This document shows positions 25,738 through 38,639 of a stretch of 64,000 nt of DNA, one piece after another; positions within the stretch are counted from its first letter, which is position 1, and every line of letters begins with the position of its first letter. This DNA comes from Sciurus carolinensis (lineage: Eukaryota > Chordata > Mammalia > Rodentia > Sciuridae), in contig NC_062232.1 of the NCBI RefSeq assembly GCF_902686445.1, positions 69,023,440 through 69,087,439 of the forward strand. Reading direction: 5' to 3'. The position numbers were made by a program, and so were the translations under genes. Below the pieces are notes generated by a model that made no database searches, was not told the origin of the DNA, and saw nothing but the letters and a program-made list of their open reading frames with translations.

Positions 25738-26202
25738 ATCTATTACAGTTTGGATATAAGGTGTCTTACATGTCAGACAATGTAGCAATGTTCAGAGGTA
25801 AAATGATTAGATTATAAGATCTGTAATTTCATTGGTGTATTGATTCTTTTGATGGATTAATAATTTGAATGAATTACCAGGTAGTAACTGTATGCAGGTG
25901 GGGGTATGGCTGGAAGAGGTTAGTCATTGGTGGTGAGGGGGTTGAGGCCTTGGTAATTATATTTTGTCACCTGTTCCTCATTTGCTTTTCTATTTTCTGA
26001 CTGCCAGGAGCTGAGCAGCTTTCATTCAACAAGGACTTCTGTCATAGTGTTCTGCCTCACCTTGGATCCACAGTACTTGAGACATCTGACCATAAACCGA
26101 GAACTCTGAAACCTTGAGCCAAAATAAACTTCTCCTTCTCTAAGTTGTTCTTGTCAGGTATTTTTGTCACAGCAATGAAAAGCCTACTGAACACAATATA
26201 TA
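25738..26202 (+). mobile_element. MaLR-type solo LTR
   Basis: The sequence follows the MaLR LTR pattern in plus orientation. It opens with 'agtttggatataaggtgtct', has 'gtaactgtatgcaggtgggg' and 'tctgcctcaccttggatcc' in the middle, and ends with 'ccaaaataaacttctcc' (polyadenylation signal) and 'tttgtcacagcaatgaaaag'. No internal region accompanies it. Boundaries are approximate. Confidence 0.7.
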
Positions 26203-29200
26203 AACAGCTTGAAATAATATTAATATTACTAAGTAGAATGTATTCTACCTTTCCATATAAAATGAAACACAGTATCTAATGAACATATTCTAAATTATTT
26301 TGTAAATACAAATTCCTTAAACTCAATCTGCCTTTTTTATTACATTCGTTTAAAACTTCTAAACTTGGACTCTGTAGGTCTGTGCATATAATTCAGTCTT
26401 TTCGTATACTTGAACTAGGAAACGATTACTTCTTTATTTTAACGAATATTTCATTGGAATTTTGTATTTCTTTCAGTTGGAAAGGTCAGCAAAATGTATT
26501 AGTACCTGTGTAATCAATAGAAATGACAGACATTTTAAAGTCATAGTACAGTTGTTTCTGCTATCTCAATATCATTTTATATGAATTTCCAAAAATATAG
26601 TAATAATACATGACAAATATTACTAAGCAAGCACATATATTAATTTGTATTTTGAAATACTTATATCATTATTTTAATATAATTGCTTCACTTTTCTATC
26701 ATGTACTTTCGTTTTAAGCATTCAAAAATATTCTGAAAAGAGGTTCATATCCTTCACTTTACTGCAAAAGGTGTCAGTGACACAGAAACTAAAGTTACAC
26801 GTTAGTAACTTTCTATATTCTAAGTTAGCCCAAAATTGTGTTATGGAGCCTTACTAACAAGAGTAAGGAGCCCTCTCTATCAGCATATTCTCTACTATTA
26901 GAATGATGTAGAGATTTTTAATGTGGACAATTACAGTGTTTTATTTATTCTAAACTATTCTCAGTTAACACATTCTAAATCAATGCATTTTTCAGTTTCA
27001 ATTGTTAGAGCTGAAAATACCTACCCATATGAATATTAACATGCAATATAATAGCTTACCATATATTATATAAATCTTCCATTTCTCAAATATGGAATTC
27101 TTCAAAAAATAAAAGTCAAGTCTGTCCAGTCAGCAAATGATATATGTAATTATTTGTGTTTCTATTGTCAGCAATTTGTCTAGCTTTTTGAAATTGGTTC
27201 TGTTTTCTATTTTTTAAATGACAGAATTGAGGCTATCTTTAAAGAGTCTTTCAACTTAAAATATATGATCACTTAATTATAATATCCTAGGCTGCAGGAA
27301 GCACAATCAATAATAGTCAATTTGGTTCATTGAATTGGATGAGGATATCAATGTTAGAGATGAAATATAATTCAAAGTTGACCTTGTAGCTTAAGTTACT
27401 AGCAATAGAAGGACCTGTTCAATTTTCAGGCTTCCCATGATAGTAGAGATACTTCTAAGCCACAAAACCAAGATCCTCTGTGTTGAAGCCATTGTAATCC
27501 CTTTGTACTGACAAGTGATAATGAAACGCTCTGGAGGGCTCTTCTTCAAGTTCTTACCAAACTAAAGACGGACTTTTCTTGAGTCCTGGAGGTAGAAATA
27601 AATTCTCCTACAGTGTATGAGAGTAGTCCTATAGGAAATATCCAGAAAGAGGCAACTAAATTAGCTTGGAAAATTGAATATTATGAGTTAAGGAAGAGAA
27701 AGTCTGTTCCCTGATGAAAAGGTACAAGAGAGCTTTTACCAATGCATACTTCTTTATTAGAAATGTAATTAAGCAATGTACAAGTTTTCTTTTTCTTTTG
27801 GTTTTCTTTTAATTTTTTTTGTTCTAATTAGTTACACATGACAGTAGAATGCATTTATGCATTTTGATAAATCATACATAAATGGAGTACAAGTTTTAAT
27901 TTTTCTGATTGTACATATTTTAGGATCCTTTAATTTTTTATTGAAAATAAATGGTGTTTATTTAATGGCATGCTTGATTTTTAAAACCACTTTATTGATG
28001 TATGATTGACATACAAAAATCTGTACATATTTAATATATGCAATTTGATGTTTGAAGATAAGTATTCAATCATCCATGCCATTAAACATTAATGCTACCA
28101 TTACCACATTCTATGCCATAAAACTTTTAAAAACCATTTGGATTTTAAAGAATTCATCATTTTCCAACCAGAGTACTTTATAGAAAGTTGATATGTTCTC
28201 TTTCCCTATGGTATGCAACCATCAACATTCAAAAAGTCAAGAGAGCTGTCACCTTGTCATCATGGGTCCCAGGGTTAAAAACACGGAACAGATTACATAG
28301 TTAATCTTGGGAAATTAATATTTGTTATTATAAACTACTAGAATTTGGGAGTTGTTTGAAATCGTAGCAACATATCCTGACTCATGGATTTATCAATAGT
28401 TGAGAAATATTAAAATGGTAAAAATGGCACATCTTATTATTTAAGCCACTATGATAAGATTGTTAAAATATCTGTAAGGTTAGAAAGTCACCTTTTAGAT
28501 TTCTGGCTTTTCACCTATATCTATTTTCTCCTCTGAAATTTTTATTATTATTATGCTTTCCCTGCTTCATCATTGTGTATTGGGTGAATATTGTGTCAAA
28601 CAATCTGACTTTTAGATTCTTAAACCACTAGAATTTTTCAACATTATCTTGATTCAAAGGGAAGTACTGGTCTTTCCCCAAATAGGTGAGAACTGGATGT
28701 AGTAGCTAAATAGGACTTTGATTTTGGGAAGGAAGTAGATGACATTTGTTCTCTAAGCAGTTTAGAGCAGAAAATTCTAACAATATACTGTTTGAGGATA
28801 ATGTTTCTACATACAAATGGCAGAAATGGAAGATTGGGGGAAAAATGATGTGTATAGTAAGTAATAAGTGGGAGAAGGATATTGTTCATAAGGGGAACAT
28901 TTAAAGCTTTAAAACAAGAATTATCAAACAAATCAGGGGACATGTATTATTGTGAAATGTGTTTACTTAGCTCAAAACAATGTAGGTTATTCTATAATAT
29001 AAATGAACAATCTGGAATCTGGCTGAACATGTTTCTTCTTTTTCCATGCTTACCTTATACTTCAATTTCTAATAGACTGAAGAAAGTAGGATATGCCCTG
29101 TGAGTTTAAGTTTCTCTTTCAATTACAGATGTCATCTTCAACCCATAAGTCTTAACAAAACACCAAGGTAAGGGAGTTAATCTGGGTTTACAGGACTTTA

Positions 29201-30949
29201 GGGAAAGTCAGTTCCAAAGTAATGGAAGTTAGAAAAAGTTGAACCATAGTGTAGTGTCAGCTTGAATTTTGGTTTTTACTACATTAATGCAGAGATCTGT
29301 ATGCCAACTAGTACTAATTCACACACATTTAGTGGAGTAGGGATATGGGACCTATATTTTTAATAATTTCTATTTTCTTTTCTTGTGTTTTGTGCCTTTA
29401 ACTCTGTTCCCTCACATAAGTTGATACCACATATGTCTCTCCTCCACCTAGAACCAAGACACACTCCAAAAGTTTAAAGTACACAGAGAAAAAAGATTGC
29501 CTAAGGCAAAGTATGCATTTTTTTTTCTTGACAAATCCTATTGCCTCATGCATCAAAAGGTAGACTTGTGGAGATGCACAATAGTGACAGAGATAACTGA
29601 TGAGGCATATTAGAAATAACTTTTATTTATTTTTCTGTTTGAATTATTTTAGGTCATATGCCTCTGCTGCCTATTAGGTTTGTTTAAGGAAAATGCTTAA
29701 TTCAGAACTGCCCAAACTTGTTTGACTCAAAGAATGACCTAGGGAATCCTTACTAAGATACAAATTTCTAAAACCATATCATCCTAACCAGAAAAGCCAA
29801 GGGAAACACACACACACACACACACACACACATTCACACACAATCATTTTTTAGTCAAAGGCACTTCTAAGACTAGAAAAAATGCTTTTCAAATTAATTT
29901 AATAATAATACATATTCTGTATGTGCTAGTATATTTATATAGGAATATATCTATGTAGAAATTTATGCCCAATATAAACATGTTAATTATCTATTGTATT
30001 TATAGGCCTAATGCATACCTTGAAAGTCTTTGCTTATTAATTCTAGAATGATTGGATATTTTTTCTTTCTATTCAACTAAACTCATGATATATAGTGAGA
30101 AATCTGTTGGAAATGGCACAATTTTTCAGACTCATGAGACTAAGGAAGACAAAATTATGATAAGAAGAGCTGTGTTATTACCCTACATTATTATTATTTA
30201 AGGCAAGGAATTAGTAACTGCTACTTAGAATTTCAAGAGCTATGTCCATGCTTCCAGAGGTCCTGAAATGAATTGGAAGAAAATAATACAGGAATAAATG
30301 TCTAGGAAATTTGATATTATTAATATATTAAGCATGTTGGAATTGTAACTCCTAAGTGCCATGACAATGCATGACCAAACCTAAGAAACTAGTAAAAGGA
30401 GATGGGGGATTTAGAAAAACACACATGCAGGTGTAGAGAGAAAGGTGGAGTCAGATGGAATGCTGTACTCTGATAAAAAGTGACACAGAGTTGGCCCAGC
30501 AAGTTTATTATATATGGTCTCATAAATAGGAAGCTAAAGACTGTCAAGGCATTGCTGTTTGTGAATTAGAAAGCTACAGGACTAGAAATATCCTTGTAGC
30601 TCTTTTACTGTTACAATGCTAGGAGCTTCCTGTGGCACCCAGGAAGTCCCTTGTCCAAAGTTTCTATTAAGCCTGCAGGTTTGAACATTACAGCACTGAT
30701 GAAACTGGCTATGTTCTTGCTAGTTATCTTGCTATGTTTAGAATCCTCTATCCCTGGGAGCTGAAGTCTGAGGTCTATGTCAAGAACTGAATGGCTCTGT
30801 GACTAGCACAGAGCCTCCTTTTGAATAGGGTGTCACCATGCAACTAGGCATCTTAATAGGTGCCCTTACACCTAGAGATTTCCAAGAGGGGCATTGCATC
30901 TGTCACAGGATAGTTTCAAAACTCATAATTCAGTCACTGCTCCAGACAC
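26203..30949. other. AT-rich intergenic stretch
   Basis: No gene is supported. A fragment at about 27972-28130 ('ttattgatgtatgattgaca') resembles the inverted 3' end of an old L1. The interval 27820-27905 looks like a short unnamed interspersed repeat. The 99-codon minus-strand frame at 28644-28943 has no recognisable motif and is probably chance. A (CA)n tract lies at 29803-29832. Confidence 0.45.
29803..29832. repeat. (CA)n microsatellite
   Basis: About 15 uninterrupted CA units followed by an imperfect extension 'ttcacacacaa'. Confidence 0.95.
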
Positions 30950-32272
30950 TTAAGAATGGAGTAAAATATTTCAATGTTGAAAAAAAATTATCAAACTAGA
31001 ATTCTATATCCAGTGAAATCATACTTCAAAACTTAAGTAAAGATAGAGAAGGAATAAGTGAATATGCATAAAATTTGCATTTATTATTCTTCATTTAACC
31101 AGTAGGAAATTGTTTAAAGTTACAAGAACAAGAACGTATTGGAATATTAAAGCACATGCATAAGTAAAATGTATGACAGTAATGACACTGGAGTGGGGGA
31201 GGTTTTAGAATAGTCTGTAATAGGATTCCCTCGCAGTACATGTGCAATTATAGTGTGATATATTGTTATTTGAAGGTGGAGTTAGATTAGTTTAAATGTA
31301 TATCAAAAAGATCATCAAAATATTTAAAATAGAAAAGCAATTAATGTACTAAGAGATGAATTAATATAAGACCATTAAATGCTCAATAAAAGTGAGATAA
31401 ACAAAAACTGAGGGAAGTAAATAGGAAGAAGAAACAAAGAACTAAACCAATGGTAGCAGCTATAAACTTGTCATATACTAATTCAAATATATCAATAATT
31501 CTTTTAATGTGAATAATCTGAACATATGAATTAAAAGAGTATTTTCAAGACTGGCATGGTGACACAAGTTTGTATTGCCAGCAACTTGGAAAGGCAAGGC
31601 AAGAGGATAGCAAGTTTGAGGCCAGCCTCAGAACCTAGCAAGGCCCTAAGCAACTAAGTGAGACTCTGTCTCAAAATAAAAAATAAAAAGTACTGGAAAT
31701 GTGAATCTGTGGTTAAGCACCCCTGCAATAAAATTCCTAGAACAATTAAAATAAAAAGACTATTTTCAGAGTGGATTAAATAAAATATGCTATATTTAAA
31801 AGAAATTCATGTCATCTCTAAATTCCCCAATGGTGTAAAAATGAGCATGTAGATAATGATGTGTTGTGCTACCACTAATTAAAAATGGAGTCACTATATT
31901 AATTCCATTTAAAAATTATTTAAGAACAAAGACAATCATTAATTATAAGGAGGAAAATTAAATAATAAAAAAGAGATCACATTATCAAAAAAATAGCAAA
32001 CCTTAAATTTCACATACCCAAGAAGAGAACATTAGAATACATTAGGCAAATACTGATAAAACACCAAGGTGAAAAGAACAAATGCATTACTATACTTTGA
32101 AAACAAACAGAAAACTTATCAGGATACAGTTGACTTGATTAATATTATCAAACACTTTGATCTAATTTATATTCATAGAGTATTCCTTGTAACATAAATA
32201 GAATACTTATTTTTATAGTCTTGTATGAAACAATCACCAAGGAAAGAAATTCATATCTCATACATAGAATAT
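30950..32272 (+). mobile_element. Old L1, left half (ORF1 end to ORF2 start), split by ERV-A
   Basis: It begins in ORF1 C-terminal sequence ('agaattctatatccagtgaa' near 30999) and continues into the endonuclease part of ORF2, where 'agtggattaaataaaatatg' and 'aaagaaattcatgtcatctc' are the landmarks. A SINE sits at 31551-31753. Similar L1 sequence resumes on the far side of ERV-A at 42676, so the provirus very probably landed inside this element. No frame survives. Confidence 0.75.
31551..31753 (+). repeat. Composite ID/B1-like SINE with TSDs
   Basis: Forward orientation: 'ctggcatggtgacacaagtt', 'ttgaggccagcctcagaacc', 'gagactctgtctcaaaataa', then a second part resembling an ID tail. Flanks repeat imperfectly, 'aaaagagtattttca' (31533-31547) and 'aaaagactattttca' (31754-31768). 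It lies inside the old L1 and so is younger. Confidence 0.85.
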
Positions 32273-32673
32273 TGAAAGCACCCAAAAATTACTCCAGATG
32301 CGGGAACTCACACAAAAGATTTTATTAAGTGGACAGGCAGAGTGTCTGCCCATAGGGTCAGAGAAAGAGAGAGAGAGAGAATGAGAGTGAGAGAGAAAGA
32401 AAGAGAGAAAGTGGGAGAGCAAGTGAGAGAGAGAGAATAGCGGTGGAGCTATTCTTAAGTAGTGGAACTTCATGGGTTAATAACAATGGACCAATAACTG
32501 ACTAGGAAGTTTGCAGGTTAACAATCTGGACCAATGACTGATGAGAATGTTTTCAGAGTGATGAGTGAACCAATGACTGGATAGGATGTTTGCAGACTGA
32601 CAATCTATATTGTAAAATGGTGCGTGTGGGGGACTGGAATACTGGCGGCAGCAAAATGGCAGATCTGATGCCA
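32273..32673 (-). repeat. ERV-A 3' LTR (LTR-A, 401 bp)
   Basis: The plus-strand view starts TGAAAGCACC and ends CTGATGCCA, so both ends are canonical. The reverse-strand AATAAA signal is at 32321-32326, followed in plus view by a GA-rich tract. It matches the copy at 42328-42675 apart from about 85 extra bases in its middle and a much shorter GA tract. Confidence 0.9.
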
Positions 32674-32690
32674 ATATTCCTCCCTTTTTG
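32674..32690 (-). promoter_or_regulatory. Polypurine tract of ERV-A
   Basis: Read on the minus strand, 'aaaaagggaggaatat' lies immediately before the 3' LTR. This is where the plus-strand primer of a retrovirus is expected. Confidence 0.8.
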
Positions 32691-33019
32691 TTTTTGTAGA
32701 TACTGGGAGTGGGATGATGGTCTTTCTTCTGTAGCTTCTTCCTGCTGGTTAGGGGTGAAGAGTCTCATTCCTGAAAAAAAAAAGGGAATTAGGGAGGGTT
32801 TCAGGTGGGAGCAGAGTTTTTGGAGTTGGAGGTATTAATAGCAAAATAACAGGTCTCAGCTTTGGGTGTCAGGGGCTGGTAGGCTTGAAGGAAAAGCAAT
32901 TGATTGACCAATTGGTTGGTAAACTTGTGTATCTCATCTTGTAGGAACTTCTGTAGGCAATGTAGCAGGCATGGTCCTGTTTAGGAAGAACTGTAGACCT
33001 TGAAATGACCAAAAATTTG

Positions 33020-33900
33020 TGACTCTGGCAGGTTCTCTTGATAGTTATCAGGCACTCCTGTCTAAGAATCTCTTTTGTAGCCTCCAATTTTACTTATTCT
33101 TGGGACTAACACAAGTATAGGTCTTAAGTCCCAATAAAGGAACTATTATCTTTCCCTTTAAATCCAATTATGGCTGTATTTTGGTTATAACAGTTTTGGC
33201 TAGGTACTCAAGACCAAACTGGTCAAATTGACTTTGTTCCTATCTGCTGTTAAGGGTCAGCTGAGTTCACACAGGGGTCACTTGTGGAGAACTTGAGAGC
33301 AGCTTCTTAGCTCCACCAGTGCCATTGGCTAGACAGGGTCTCCTCAATGAGGTGGCTTCCTTTGGAAGCATCGGGGGTGTCTCCCTTTTCCATGACCCTC
33401 CTCTGCAGCAGGTACACTGATTGGCTTCTCATTCTCTAGTGGTCTCATAAATCTCCCTGATCGGGTGGTCCTGTGGCCCAGATTTGAAAAGCTTCTTAGA
33501 GAAGCTCTCCCATTCCCTGGAGTCAGGGTGACTCAGAGGGTGAGAGACAAATACTGGTTTTCTTGGCCCTTTTGTGTTAATCTTGATCTTAAACTTGATC
33601 TTACACATTCAACAAGTCAGGCTCAGCAGTCATAAAGTAAGAGTACTGGGCCTTAACTTTAATGATTATGACTTTACAGTCATTTACTCCCTTTTATTTA
33701 ATTGGGGTCTATATTATCTGTCATATAGTTGATGGCTTCTTATCTCAAATTAATTTAGGTTCTTTGTCCTTGAAGCAGTACTTCTGCAAAACATTCATCA
33801 GGCAACAGTTAAGGAGATTATAAGGAAAATACAAAATAAAATAAACAACAGTAAAAATATTCAATTTGTGTAATAGCTATCTTGCAATTTGAATGAGCTA
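33020..33900 (-). repeat. Module Y, copy 1 (ERV internal)
   Basis: This segment recurs in the same orientation at about 35575-36450. Shared landmarks include 'gttctcttgatagttatcag', 'gtcacttgtggagaacttga', 'ttctgcaaaacatt' and 'gagctatg'. It precedes the ERV-A polypurine tract, so it is the 3' internal part of that provirus, where env would normally be. I see no open frame or env motif in it. Copy 1 ends exactly at the LTR-B junction. Confidence 0.85.
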
Positions 33901-34351
33901 TGTCAGGGTCTTAAGCCCCCTTGCTCTTCTCGACCAGCGACAAGGGAAGGAAACACTCCCCAACAAGGCCAGATTGGGATAGGTAGGGCTGACTGACCGC
34001 CTGCTCCCAGTCCTCCAGGTGGAGGACAATCAGAAGCGTCAGGGAGACGAGTCACAGAAGGAACTTGTTTATTGAGGAAAACACACAGCTTTTATGTAGG
34101 GTGGGGACTAGGCAGGAAGCAATCAGCTTAAAGGTCAGCAAGGCAGGGAGGATTCACGCAGACGAGGGTCCCATAGGACAATATGGCAAGCACCAGCTGA
34201 TCACGTTTGTGGAACTGTTGTTAACCAATCCCTAACAGTGACCCGATTTATCATCATTAACCTTTGAAAGCGCCTTTGAGCCTTGACCTTGCTCACTCGC
34301 CAGGGAGTAAGGAGTCAGCCTGAGTTAGTTAACGTGTCATTAGTCCCAACA
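33901..34351 (-). repeat. LTR-B copy, minus strand (451 bp)
   Basis: The plus-strand view starts TGTCAGGGTC and ends AGTCCCAACA. It is the same LTR family as 52105-52554 and 63243-63692 on the other strand. The inverted TATA-like 'cttttatg' and the inverted AATAAA ('tttatt') are visible. A polypurine tract ('aaaaaagggggata' on the minus strand) adjoins at 34352-34366, so this is the 3' LTR of a minus-strand element. I found no partner 5' LTR-B in this ERV cluster. Confidence 0.9.
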
Positions 34352-34569
34352 TATCCCCCTTTTTTGTTTTATATTAAGGGTGTGTTGGTCTTATTGCCCC
34401 TGGGAGGGTCTTACCCATCATGGAACATCACCCTAGCAGTTTGGGGGTCCGCCTTACTTGAAGGTGTGCCTGTCTTAGGTTGTCCTCCTCTGAGAATCTT
34501 ACCCATCATTGACTACCACCTTAGCGCTTCAGGTGGGCCCCTCAGGAGGAGCAGGGCTTAAGGGAGAGA
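34352..34569 (-). other. ERV-B-type sequence preceding the 3' LTR
   Basis: It matches, inverted, the segment at about 63020-63242 in the plus-strand provirus (shared 'ccatcatggaacatcaccct', 'cagtttgggggtccgcctta'). It includes the polypurine tract next to LTR-B. It reads open for 92 codons on the opposite strand (34283-34561), but that frame is antisense to the virus and probably meaningless. Confidence 0.85.
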
Positions 34570-35012
34570 AAGGTAATAATACAGACTTCTCCTGGCAGGA
34601 AGAAGGGGGCCATGGCTGATGTTCTAAAGTCCCAAGAGGTGAGCTCACCCTACATCATTTATAGGTTAAAGTCTCTTTTGTTCTCCAGTTCTCTCCCCCC
34701 TTATCTCTCCTTCCTGCCTATGTGACTAGGCCTGGTTTTGCATAAAGTGAGAAGCCATGGGCAGGGGGAGGGCCAAGATGATTCACGCAGATAAGGGCCC
34801 AGGGAGCATTAATTAGCAGCTCCATGCTTGCAGTCCTTGATAAAGACAGGTAAATTTGGTAATCAATGAACTCTGGAGATCCTTGACATTCCATTCTTCT
34901 AGGAACAATCTCCAACTTCCAGAGGCAGATAGCTTCATGGCTTCATTTCCTCGATTTGACCCGATTTCCTATTTCTACACTAACTACCTGTCCTTAATTC
35001 TGGCTTCATTCC
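34570..35012 (-). repeat. LTR-C, a third LTR type, probably partial
   Basis: Minus-strand reading from 35012 gives a polypurine tract ('aaaaggggggaa', about 35010-35022), then an LTR-like start 'tgaagccagaattaag', a TATA-like 'cctataaatgatg' and a pyrimidine-rich 3' part. It resembles neither LTR-A nor LTR-B. It ends against ERV-B-type sequence without a clear terminal CA, so it appears truncated by recombination. Confidence 0.6.
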
Positions 35013-35574
35013 CCCCTTTTGCTTTAGGAACTCCTAACTGCTGTAAGGAAAAGGGGCCACCAATCGTTCTGGCTGCTTCAAAGCTGGAAGGGGGCAGCGA
35101 GGGTCAAGCAGTTTGGAGTTCCTTTTTAAAAATCGGGTCAATCGAGGTGTCCAAGGTAGAAGTCTGGTTGGGGAAGAGCAGGTTGTAAAGTCATCTGAGG
35201 GTGCGTGCTTCTATGAGAGAATAACAAAAAGACATGAGTACTGAAATGAGATTAGTACAAAGTAAATGTTGCAACATCTGGAACATGCCAATGAATATCA
35301 TGAAAATGACAGAAGTCAATTTCTCACCAAGAGGTGGAAGAACTGAGAAATTGTTCCCCTAATAAGGCCTAACAAAGGCTGGAGAGGATAAGGCCTTTAT
35401 TTGGGAAGTTTAACATTGTCCAGATTATCAGGAATGTAAACACAACATTTAGTAGAGATCTCTATACTTCTGTTACTTAGGGCTAGGTAATCATACTAAC
35501 AAACATAGATTAAGTCTACCTGTATAGCTTAGGAAGGTCTGCAGGCTCTAAACTGACTAAATACTTCTGATTCT
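35013..35574 (-). other. ERV internal sequence next to LTR-C
   Basis: It lies between the LTR-C polypurine tract and module Y copy 2. The corresponding interval in ERV-A (32691-33019) is different, so it is lineage-specific. The 110-codon plus-strand frame at 34856-35188 is antisense to the element. I recognise no protein motif. Confidence 0.5.
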
Positions 35575-36450
35575 GGCAGTTTCTCTTGATAGTTATCAGG
35601 CACATTTGCCTAAGAATCTCTCTTTTGTAGCTTTTAGTCTTTGTTCTAGTGGACTAACACAAGTTTACATCTTAAGTTATATTTAACTATTATTTCTTTA
35701 AATGCCCAAGAATGGCTATATTTTGGTTTTAACTGTTTTGCTGGGTGTCTAAGATCAAGCTGGTCAAACTGACTTGTTCCTGTTTTGTTAAAGAGTCAGC
35801 TGAGTTCCCACAGGGGTCACTTGTGGAGAACTTGAGAGCAGCTTCTTAGCTCCACCAGTGCCATTGGCTAGGCAGGGTCTCCTCGATGAGGTGGCTTCCT
35901 TTGGAAGCATCAGGGGTGTCTCCCTTTTCCATGACCCTCCTCTGCAACAGGTGCAATGATTGACTTTTCATCCTCTAGTAGCATCATCAATCTCCTTGAT
36001 TAGGAGATTGTGTGGCCCAGAGTTGCAAAGCTCCTTAGAGAAGTTCTCTTATTCCATGGGTTCAGGCTGACTGAGGGCAAAAGATCCAAATACTGGTCTA
36101 CCTTGCCCTCTGTATTTAATCTCAATCTCTAAATTTGATCTTAATCATCCATCAAGCCAGTCTCACCAGTCATAAAGTAAGAGTACTGGACTTTAAGTTC
36201 AATGTCTATAACTTTATAGTTATTTACCCTATTACCTAACTGGAGTCTGTATTAGAACTGGAAGTTACCACTATCTGTTCTAGAGGTGATGGCTTATTAT
36301 CACAAGTTACCTAGGTTGTGTGTTCTTGAAGCAGCCACTTCTGCAAAACATTAACAGGTAACAGTTTTACAAAATGAAATTAGGAAGAGTAAAACTATAT
36401 ATTCAGCTTGTATAATAGTTATCTTAAATTTTGGCTGAGCTATGCATTAT
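35575..36450 (-). repeat. Module Y, copy 2 (ERV internal)
   Basis: A same-orientation relative of 33020-33900, clearly alignable but with many substitutions and small indels. Unlike copy 1 it continues past 'gagctatg' into further internal sequence. It is absent from the plus-strand provirus, which has env-like sequence at the equivalent position. Confidence 0.85.
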
Positions 36451-36699
36451 ATCCCTTGTTTGAGATCATAGTAATTTTACAACAAAAAAAAAACAATTTT
36501 TTGACTATAACTTTAAATAAGCTGAAGTCTGACTTACTTTGGAGCTGTTCTAATATGCAGCAAGGTGGGAGGCAGAGACTTATCTCAGGTAATGCGTGGC
36601 TCTTTACAAATCTTAAGTGTTCTAATTCTGATGTTGATCTTTGCTTCTTTCTTAAATGTCATTTTAAGAAGTTTACATATATTGACTCCTGAGTCTATA

Positions 36700-38560
36700 T
36701 GAACACTAGTTAAAAAAATTTAACATTATATCTAAAACATGAATTAAAGAAAACCTGAGAGCTTTTAACTTTCCTTTTGTGTGGCAAAGTGGGAAAACGT
36801 TTTCATGTTTCACAATATTAACCTTTAAACAAATCAGGCTCTAACTTTTAGAAATATATTTACATTTGAAATTCTGTATCTCAGCGTAAAAAGTAACAAA
36901 TTTTACATATACTCTATTGATAACAGGTCCTATAACAGAACATTAAATCATAGAAATAAATCCCCAATAAAATTTACTCTTTATAAGTTTAAAATTACTA
37001 CTACAGACAAGTTTAATTTGAAGAATAGGAGTTTGATAAATTTCCTGTTTTAAAAACTTGTATACCTGGAAAATATGAACACATTTAATATACAAAGAGT
37101 GACCATTTCACAATTATCTTGACACTTATCTTACCAAATTTAGTTTTTAAAGAAAAATTTAGACTCTGTAACATAGTACAATACTTTAACTGTTGTTTAA
37201 CTGTAATTGTATACCCCAATTTTTAAGACTAATTGTTCTAAAGAATAAAACTTAATAGACACAAAGTTAAGAGTAAATTGGTGGTTCTAAGAAATCCTTG
37301 TTATTTTACCATGTCATTTTACCATATAGATTAAACTTTGGTTTATATTAGAACATTAGTATTTCACCTTAGGAAAAACCTTAAATAACTTTAACTGTTT
37401 CACATACATACAACCAACTTAGTTACATGCAAACTTGTTGAAATTTGCCCTTTACTTACATAGACTTTCTTAGCACTTACTTAGACTCTTGTGTATTTCA
37501 TCACACAAACACTTTCTTGCCCAGAAACATTTCCTTTTCCCTTTTACTAAATATATTTCCATACCCAGAACATTTTATTTTTTCTTTCCTATCTGTTGAC
37601 CCCTTTTTGTTCATATTCTGAAACAACTCTTATGAAATTTCTGAATTCAGGAATTCAGATAGATTACTCTATTTTAATAAGATTAAATATTTTGTTATTT
37701 ATAGTACTCTAATTGAAACACAGTTGAAACTTTTAGGACCATTTGTATATAGAATTACACTTCTTAGGACATAACTCTTAGTAAACGTGTTTTTAGTTTA
37801 GTGAAGAAACAAAGTAATTGTAAACCCTTTTTATTTACCAACCTATGAAATCACCAATAATGTTTAAGTATGTCACCCCACGGAATTTAAGGAGTTAAGA
37901 GTACTCGATGTTATTTAACAATTAGCATTTTAACTTTGTGAATTCATCAGATGTCTCTACAAACACATTTGAGTAATCCCATACATGTTAACTCTAATTC
38001 ACTTATTTTCTTACAAAAAAACAAGATATTAGACAAGTGTCCTGAACAGTATTTGTCATCTCTTTCCTGTTGAAGAAAAGTCCTAGAAACAATTGATATT
38101 AGACATTTTATTAACATCAATATTTTATTAGTTTGACCACCTAGAGATTTGCAAATTATTTTTGAAGGCATTTTACTTTTATTACTTTACCCAATTTAAA
38201 TTGAACCTTTTTAAATCACGTGAATTAAAAGTATCTGGATCCATTTTTCAATTTTAATTTTATGAGCGCTCAGTTTTGATGCAGGCAAAACATGACATCA
38301 GACAGCATGACATGCAAATAACACAAAATCAAAGGCCTGGTAACTTTATAGGTGACTCTCCATTGCAATATAACAGATGTTCAAAAACTCCAGTTGAATA
38401 AAAAAATAGAACTGATCAAAAAAGTCATGAGCTCAAAAAAAATGTAGAATTTAAAAAAAAAACAAGAGTCCTGGAAAAATGATATGGCCGTTAATTACTT
38501 CAGTAAAGCACCATAAAATTTACTTTTGCTGGAGTTCAGGTAAGACTCGTTTTACTCTCC
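36700..38560 (-). repeat. Module X, copy 1: AT-rich non-coding ERV spacer
   Basis: This AT-rich block without useful frames is shared with 40262-41480 (same strand) and 60700-62470 (opposite strand). Landmarks are 'gtcctagaaacaattgatat', 'tttgagtaatccca', 'aattgaaacacagttgaaac' and 'aaaagtcatgagctc'. It sits where pol would be expected in a complete provirus, yet no polymerase or integrase motif can be read. Confidence 0.88.
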
Positions 38561-38639
38561 CTTTTTTTTCCCCCCTTTGGGTTTGAGACCAGTCTCCTAC
38601 TGAGTCTTCAGGCTTCCTCTATTTGCATTTCAATGTAAA

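Noticed and set aside
28644..28943. Host gene candidate, 99-codon minus-strand frame
   Set aside because: No motif, no splice context, AT-rich surroundings; a length expected by chance in 64 kb.
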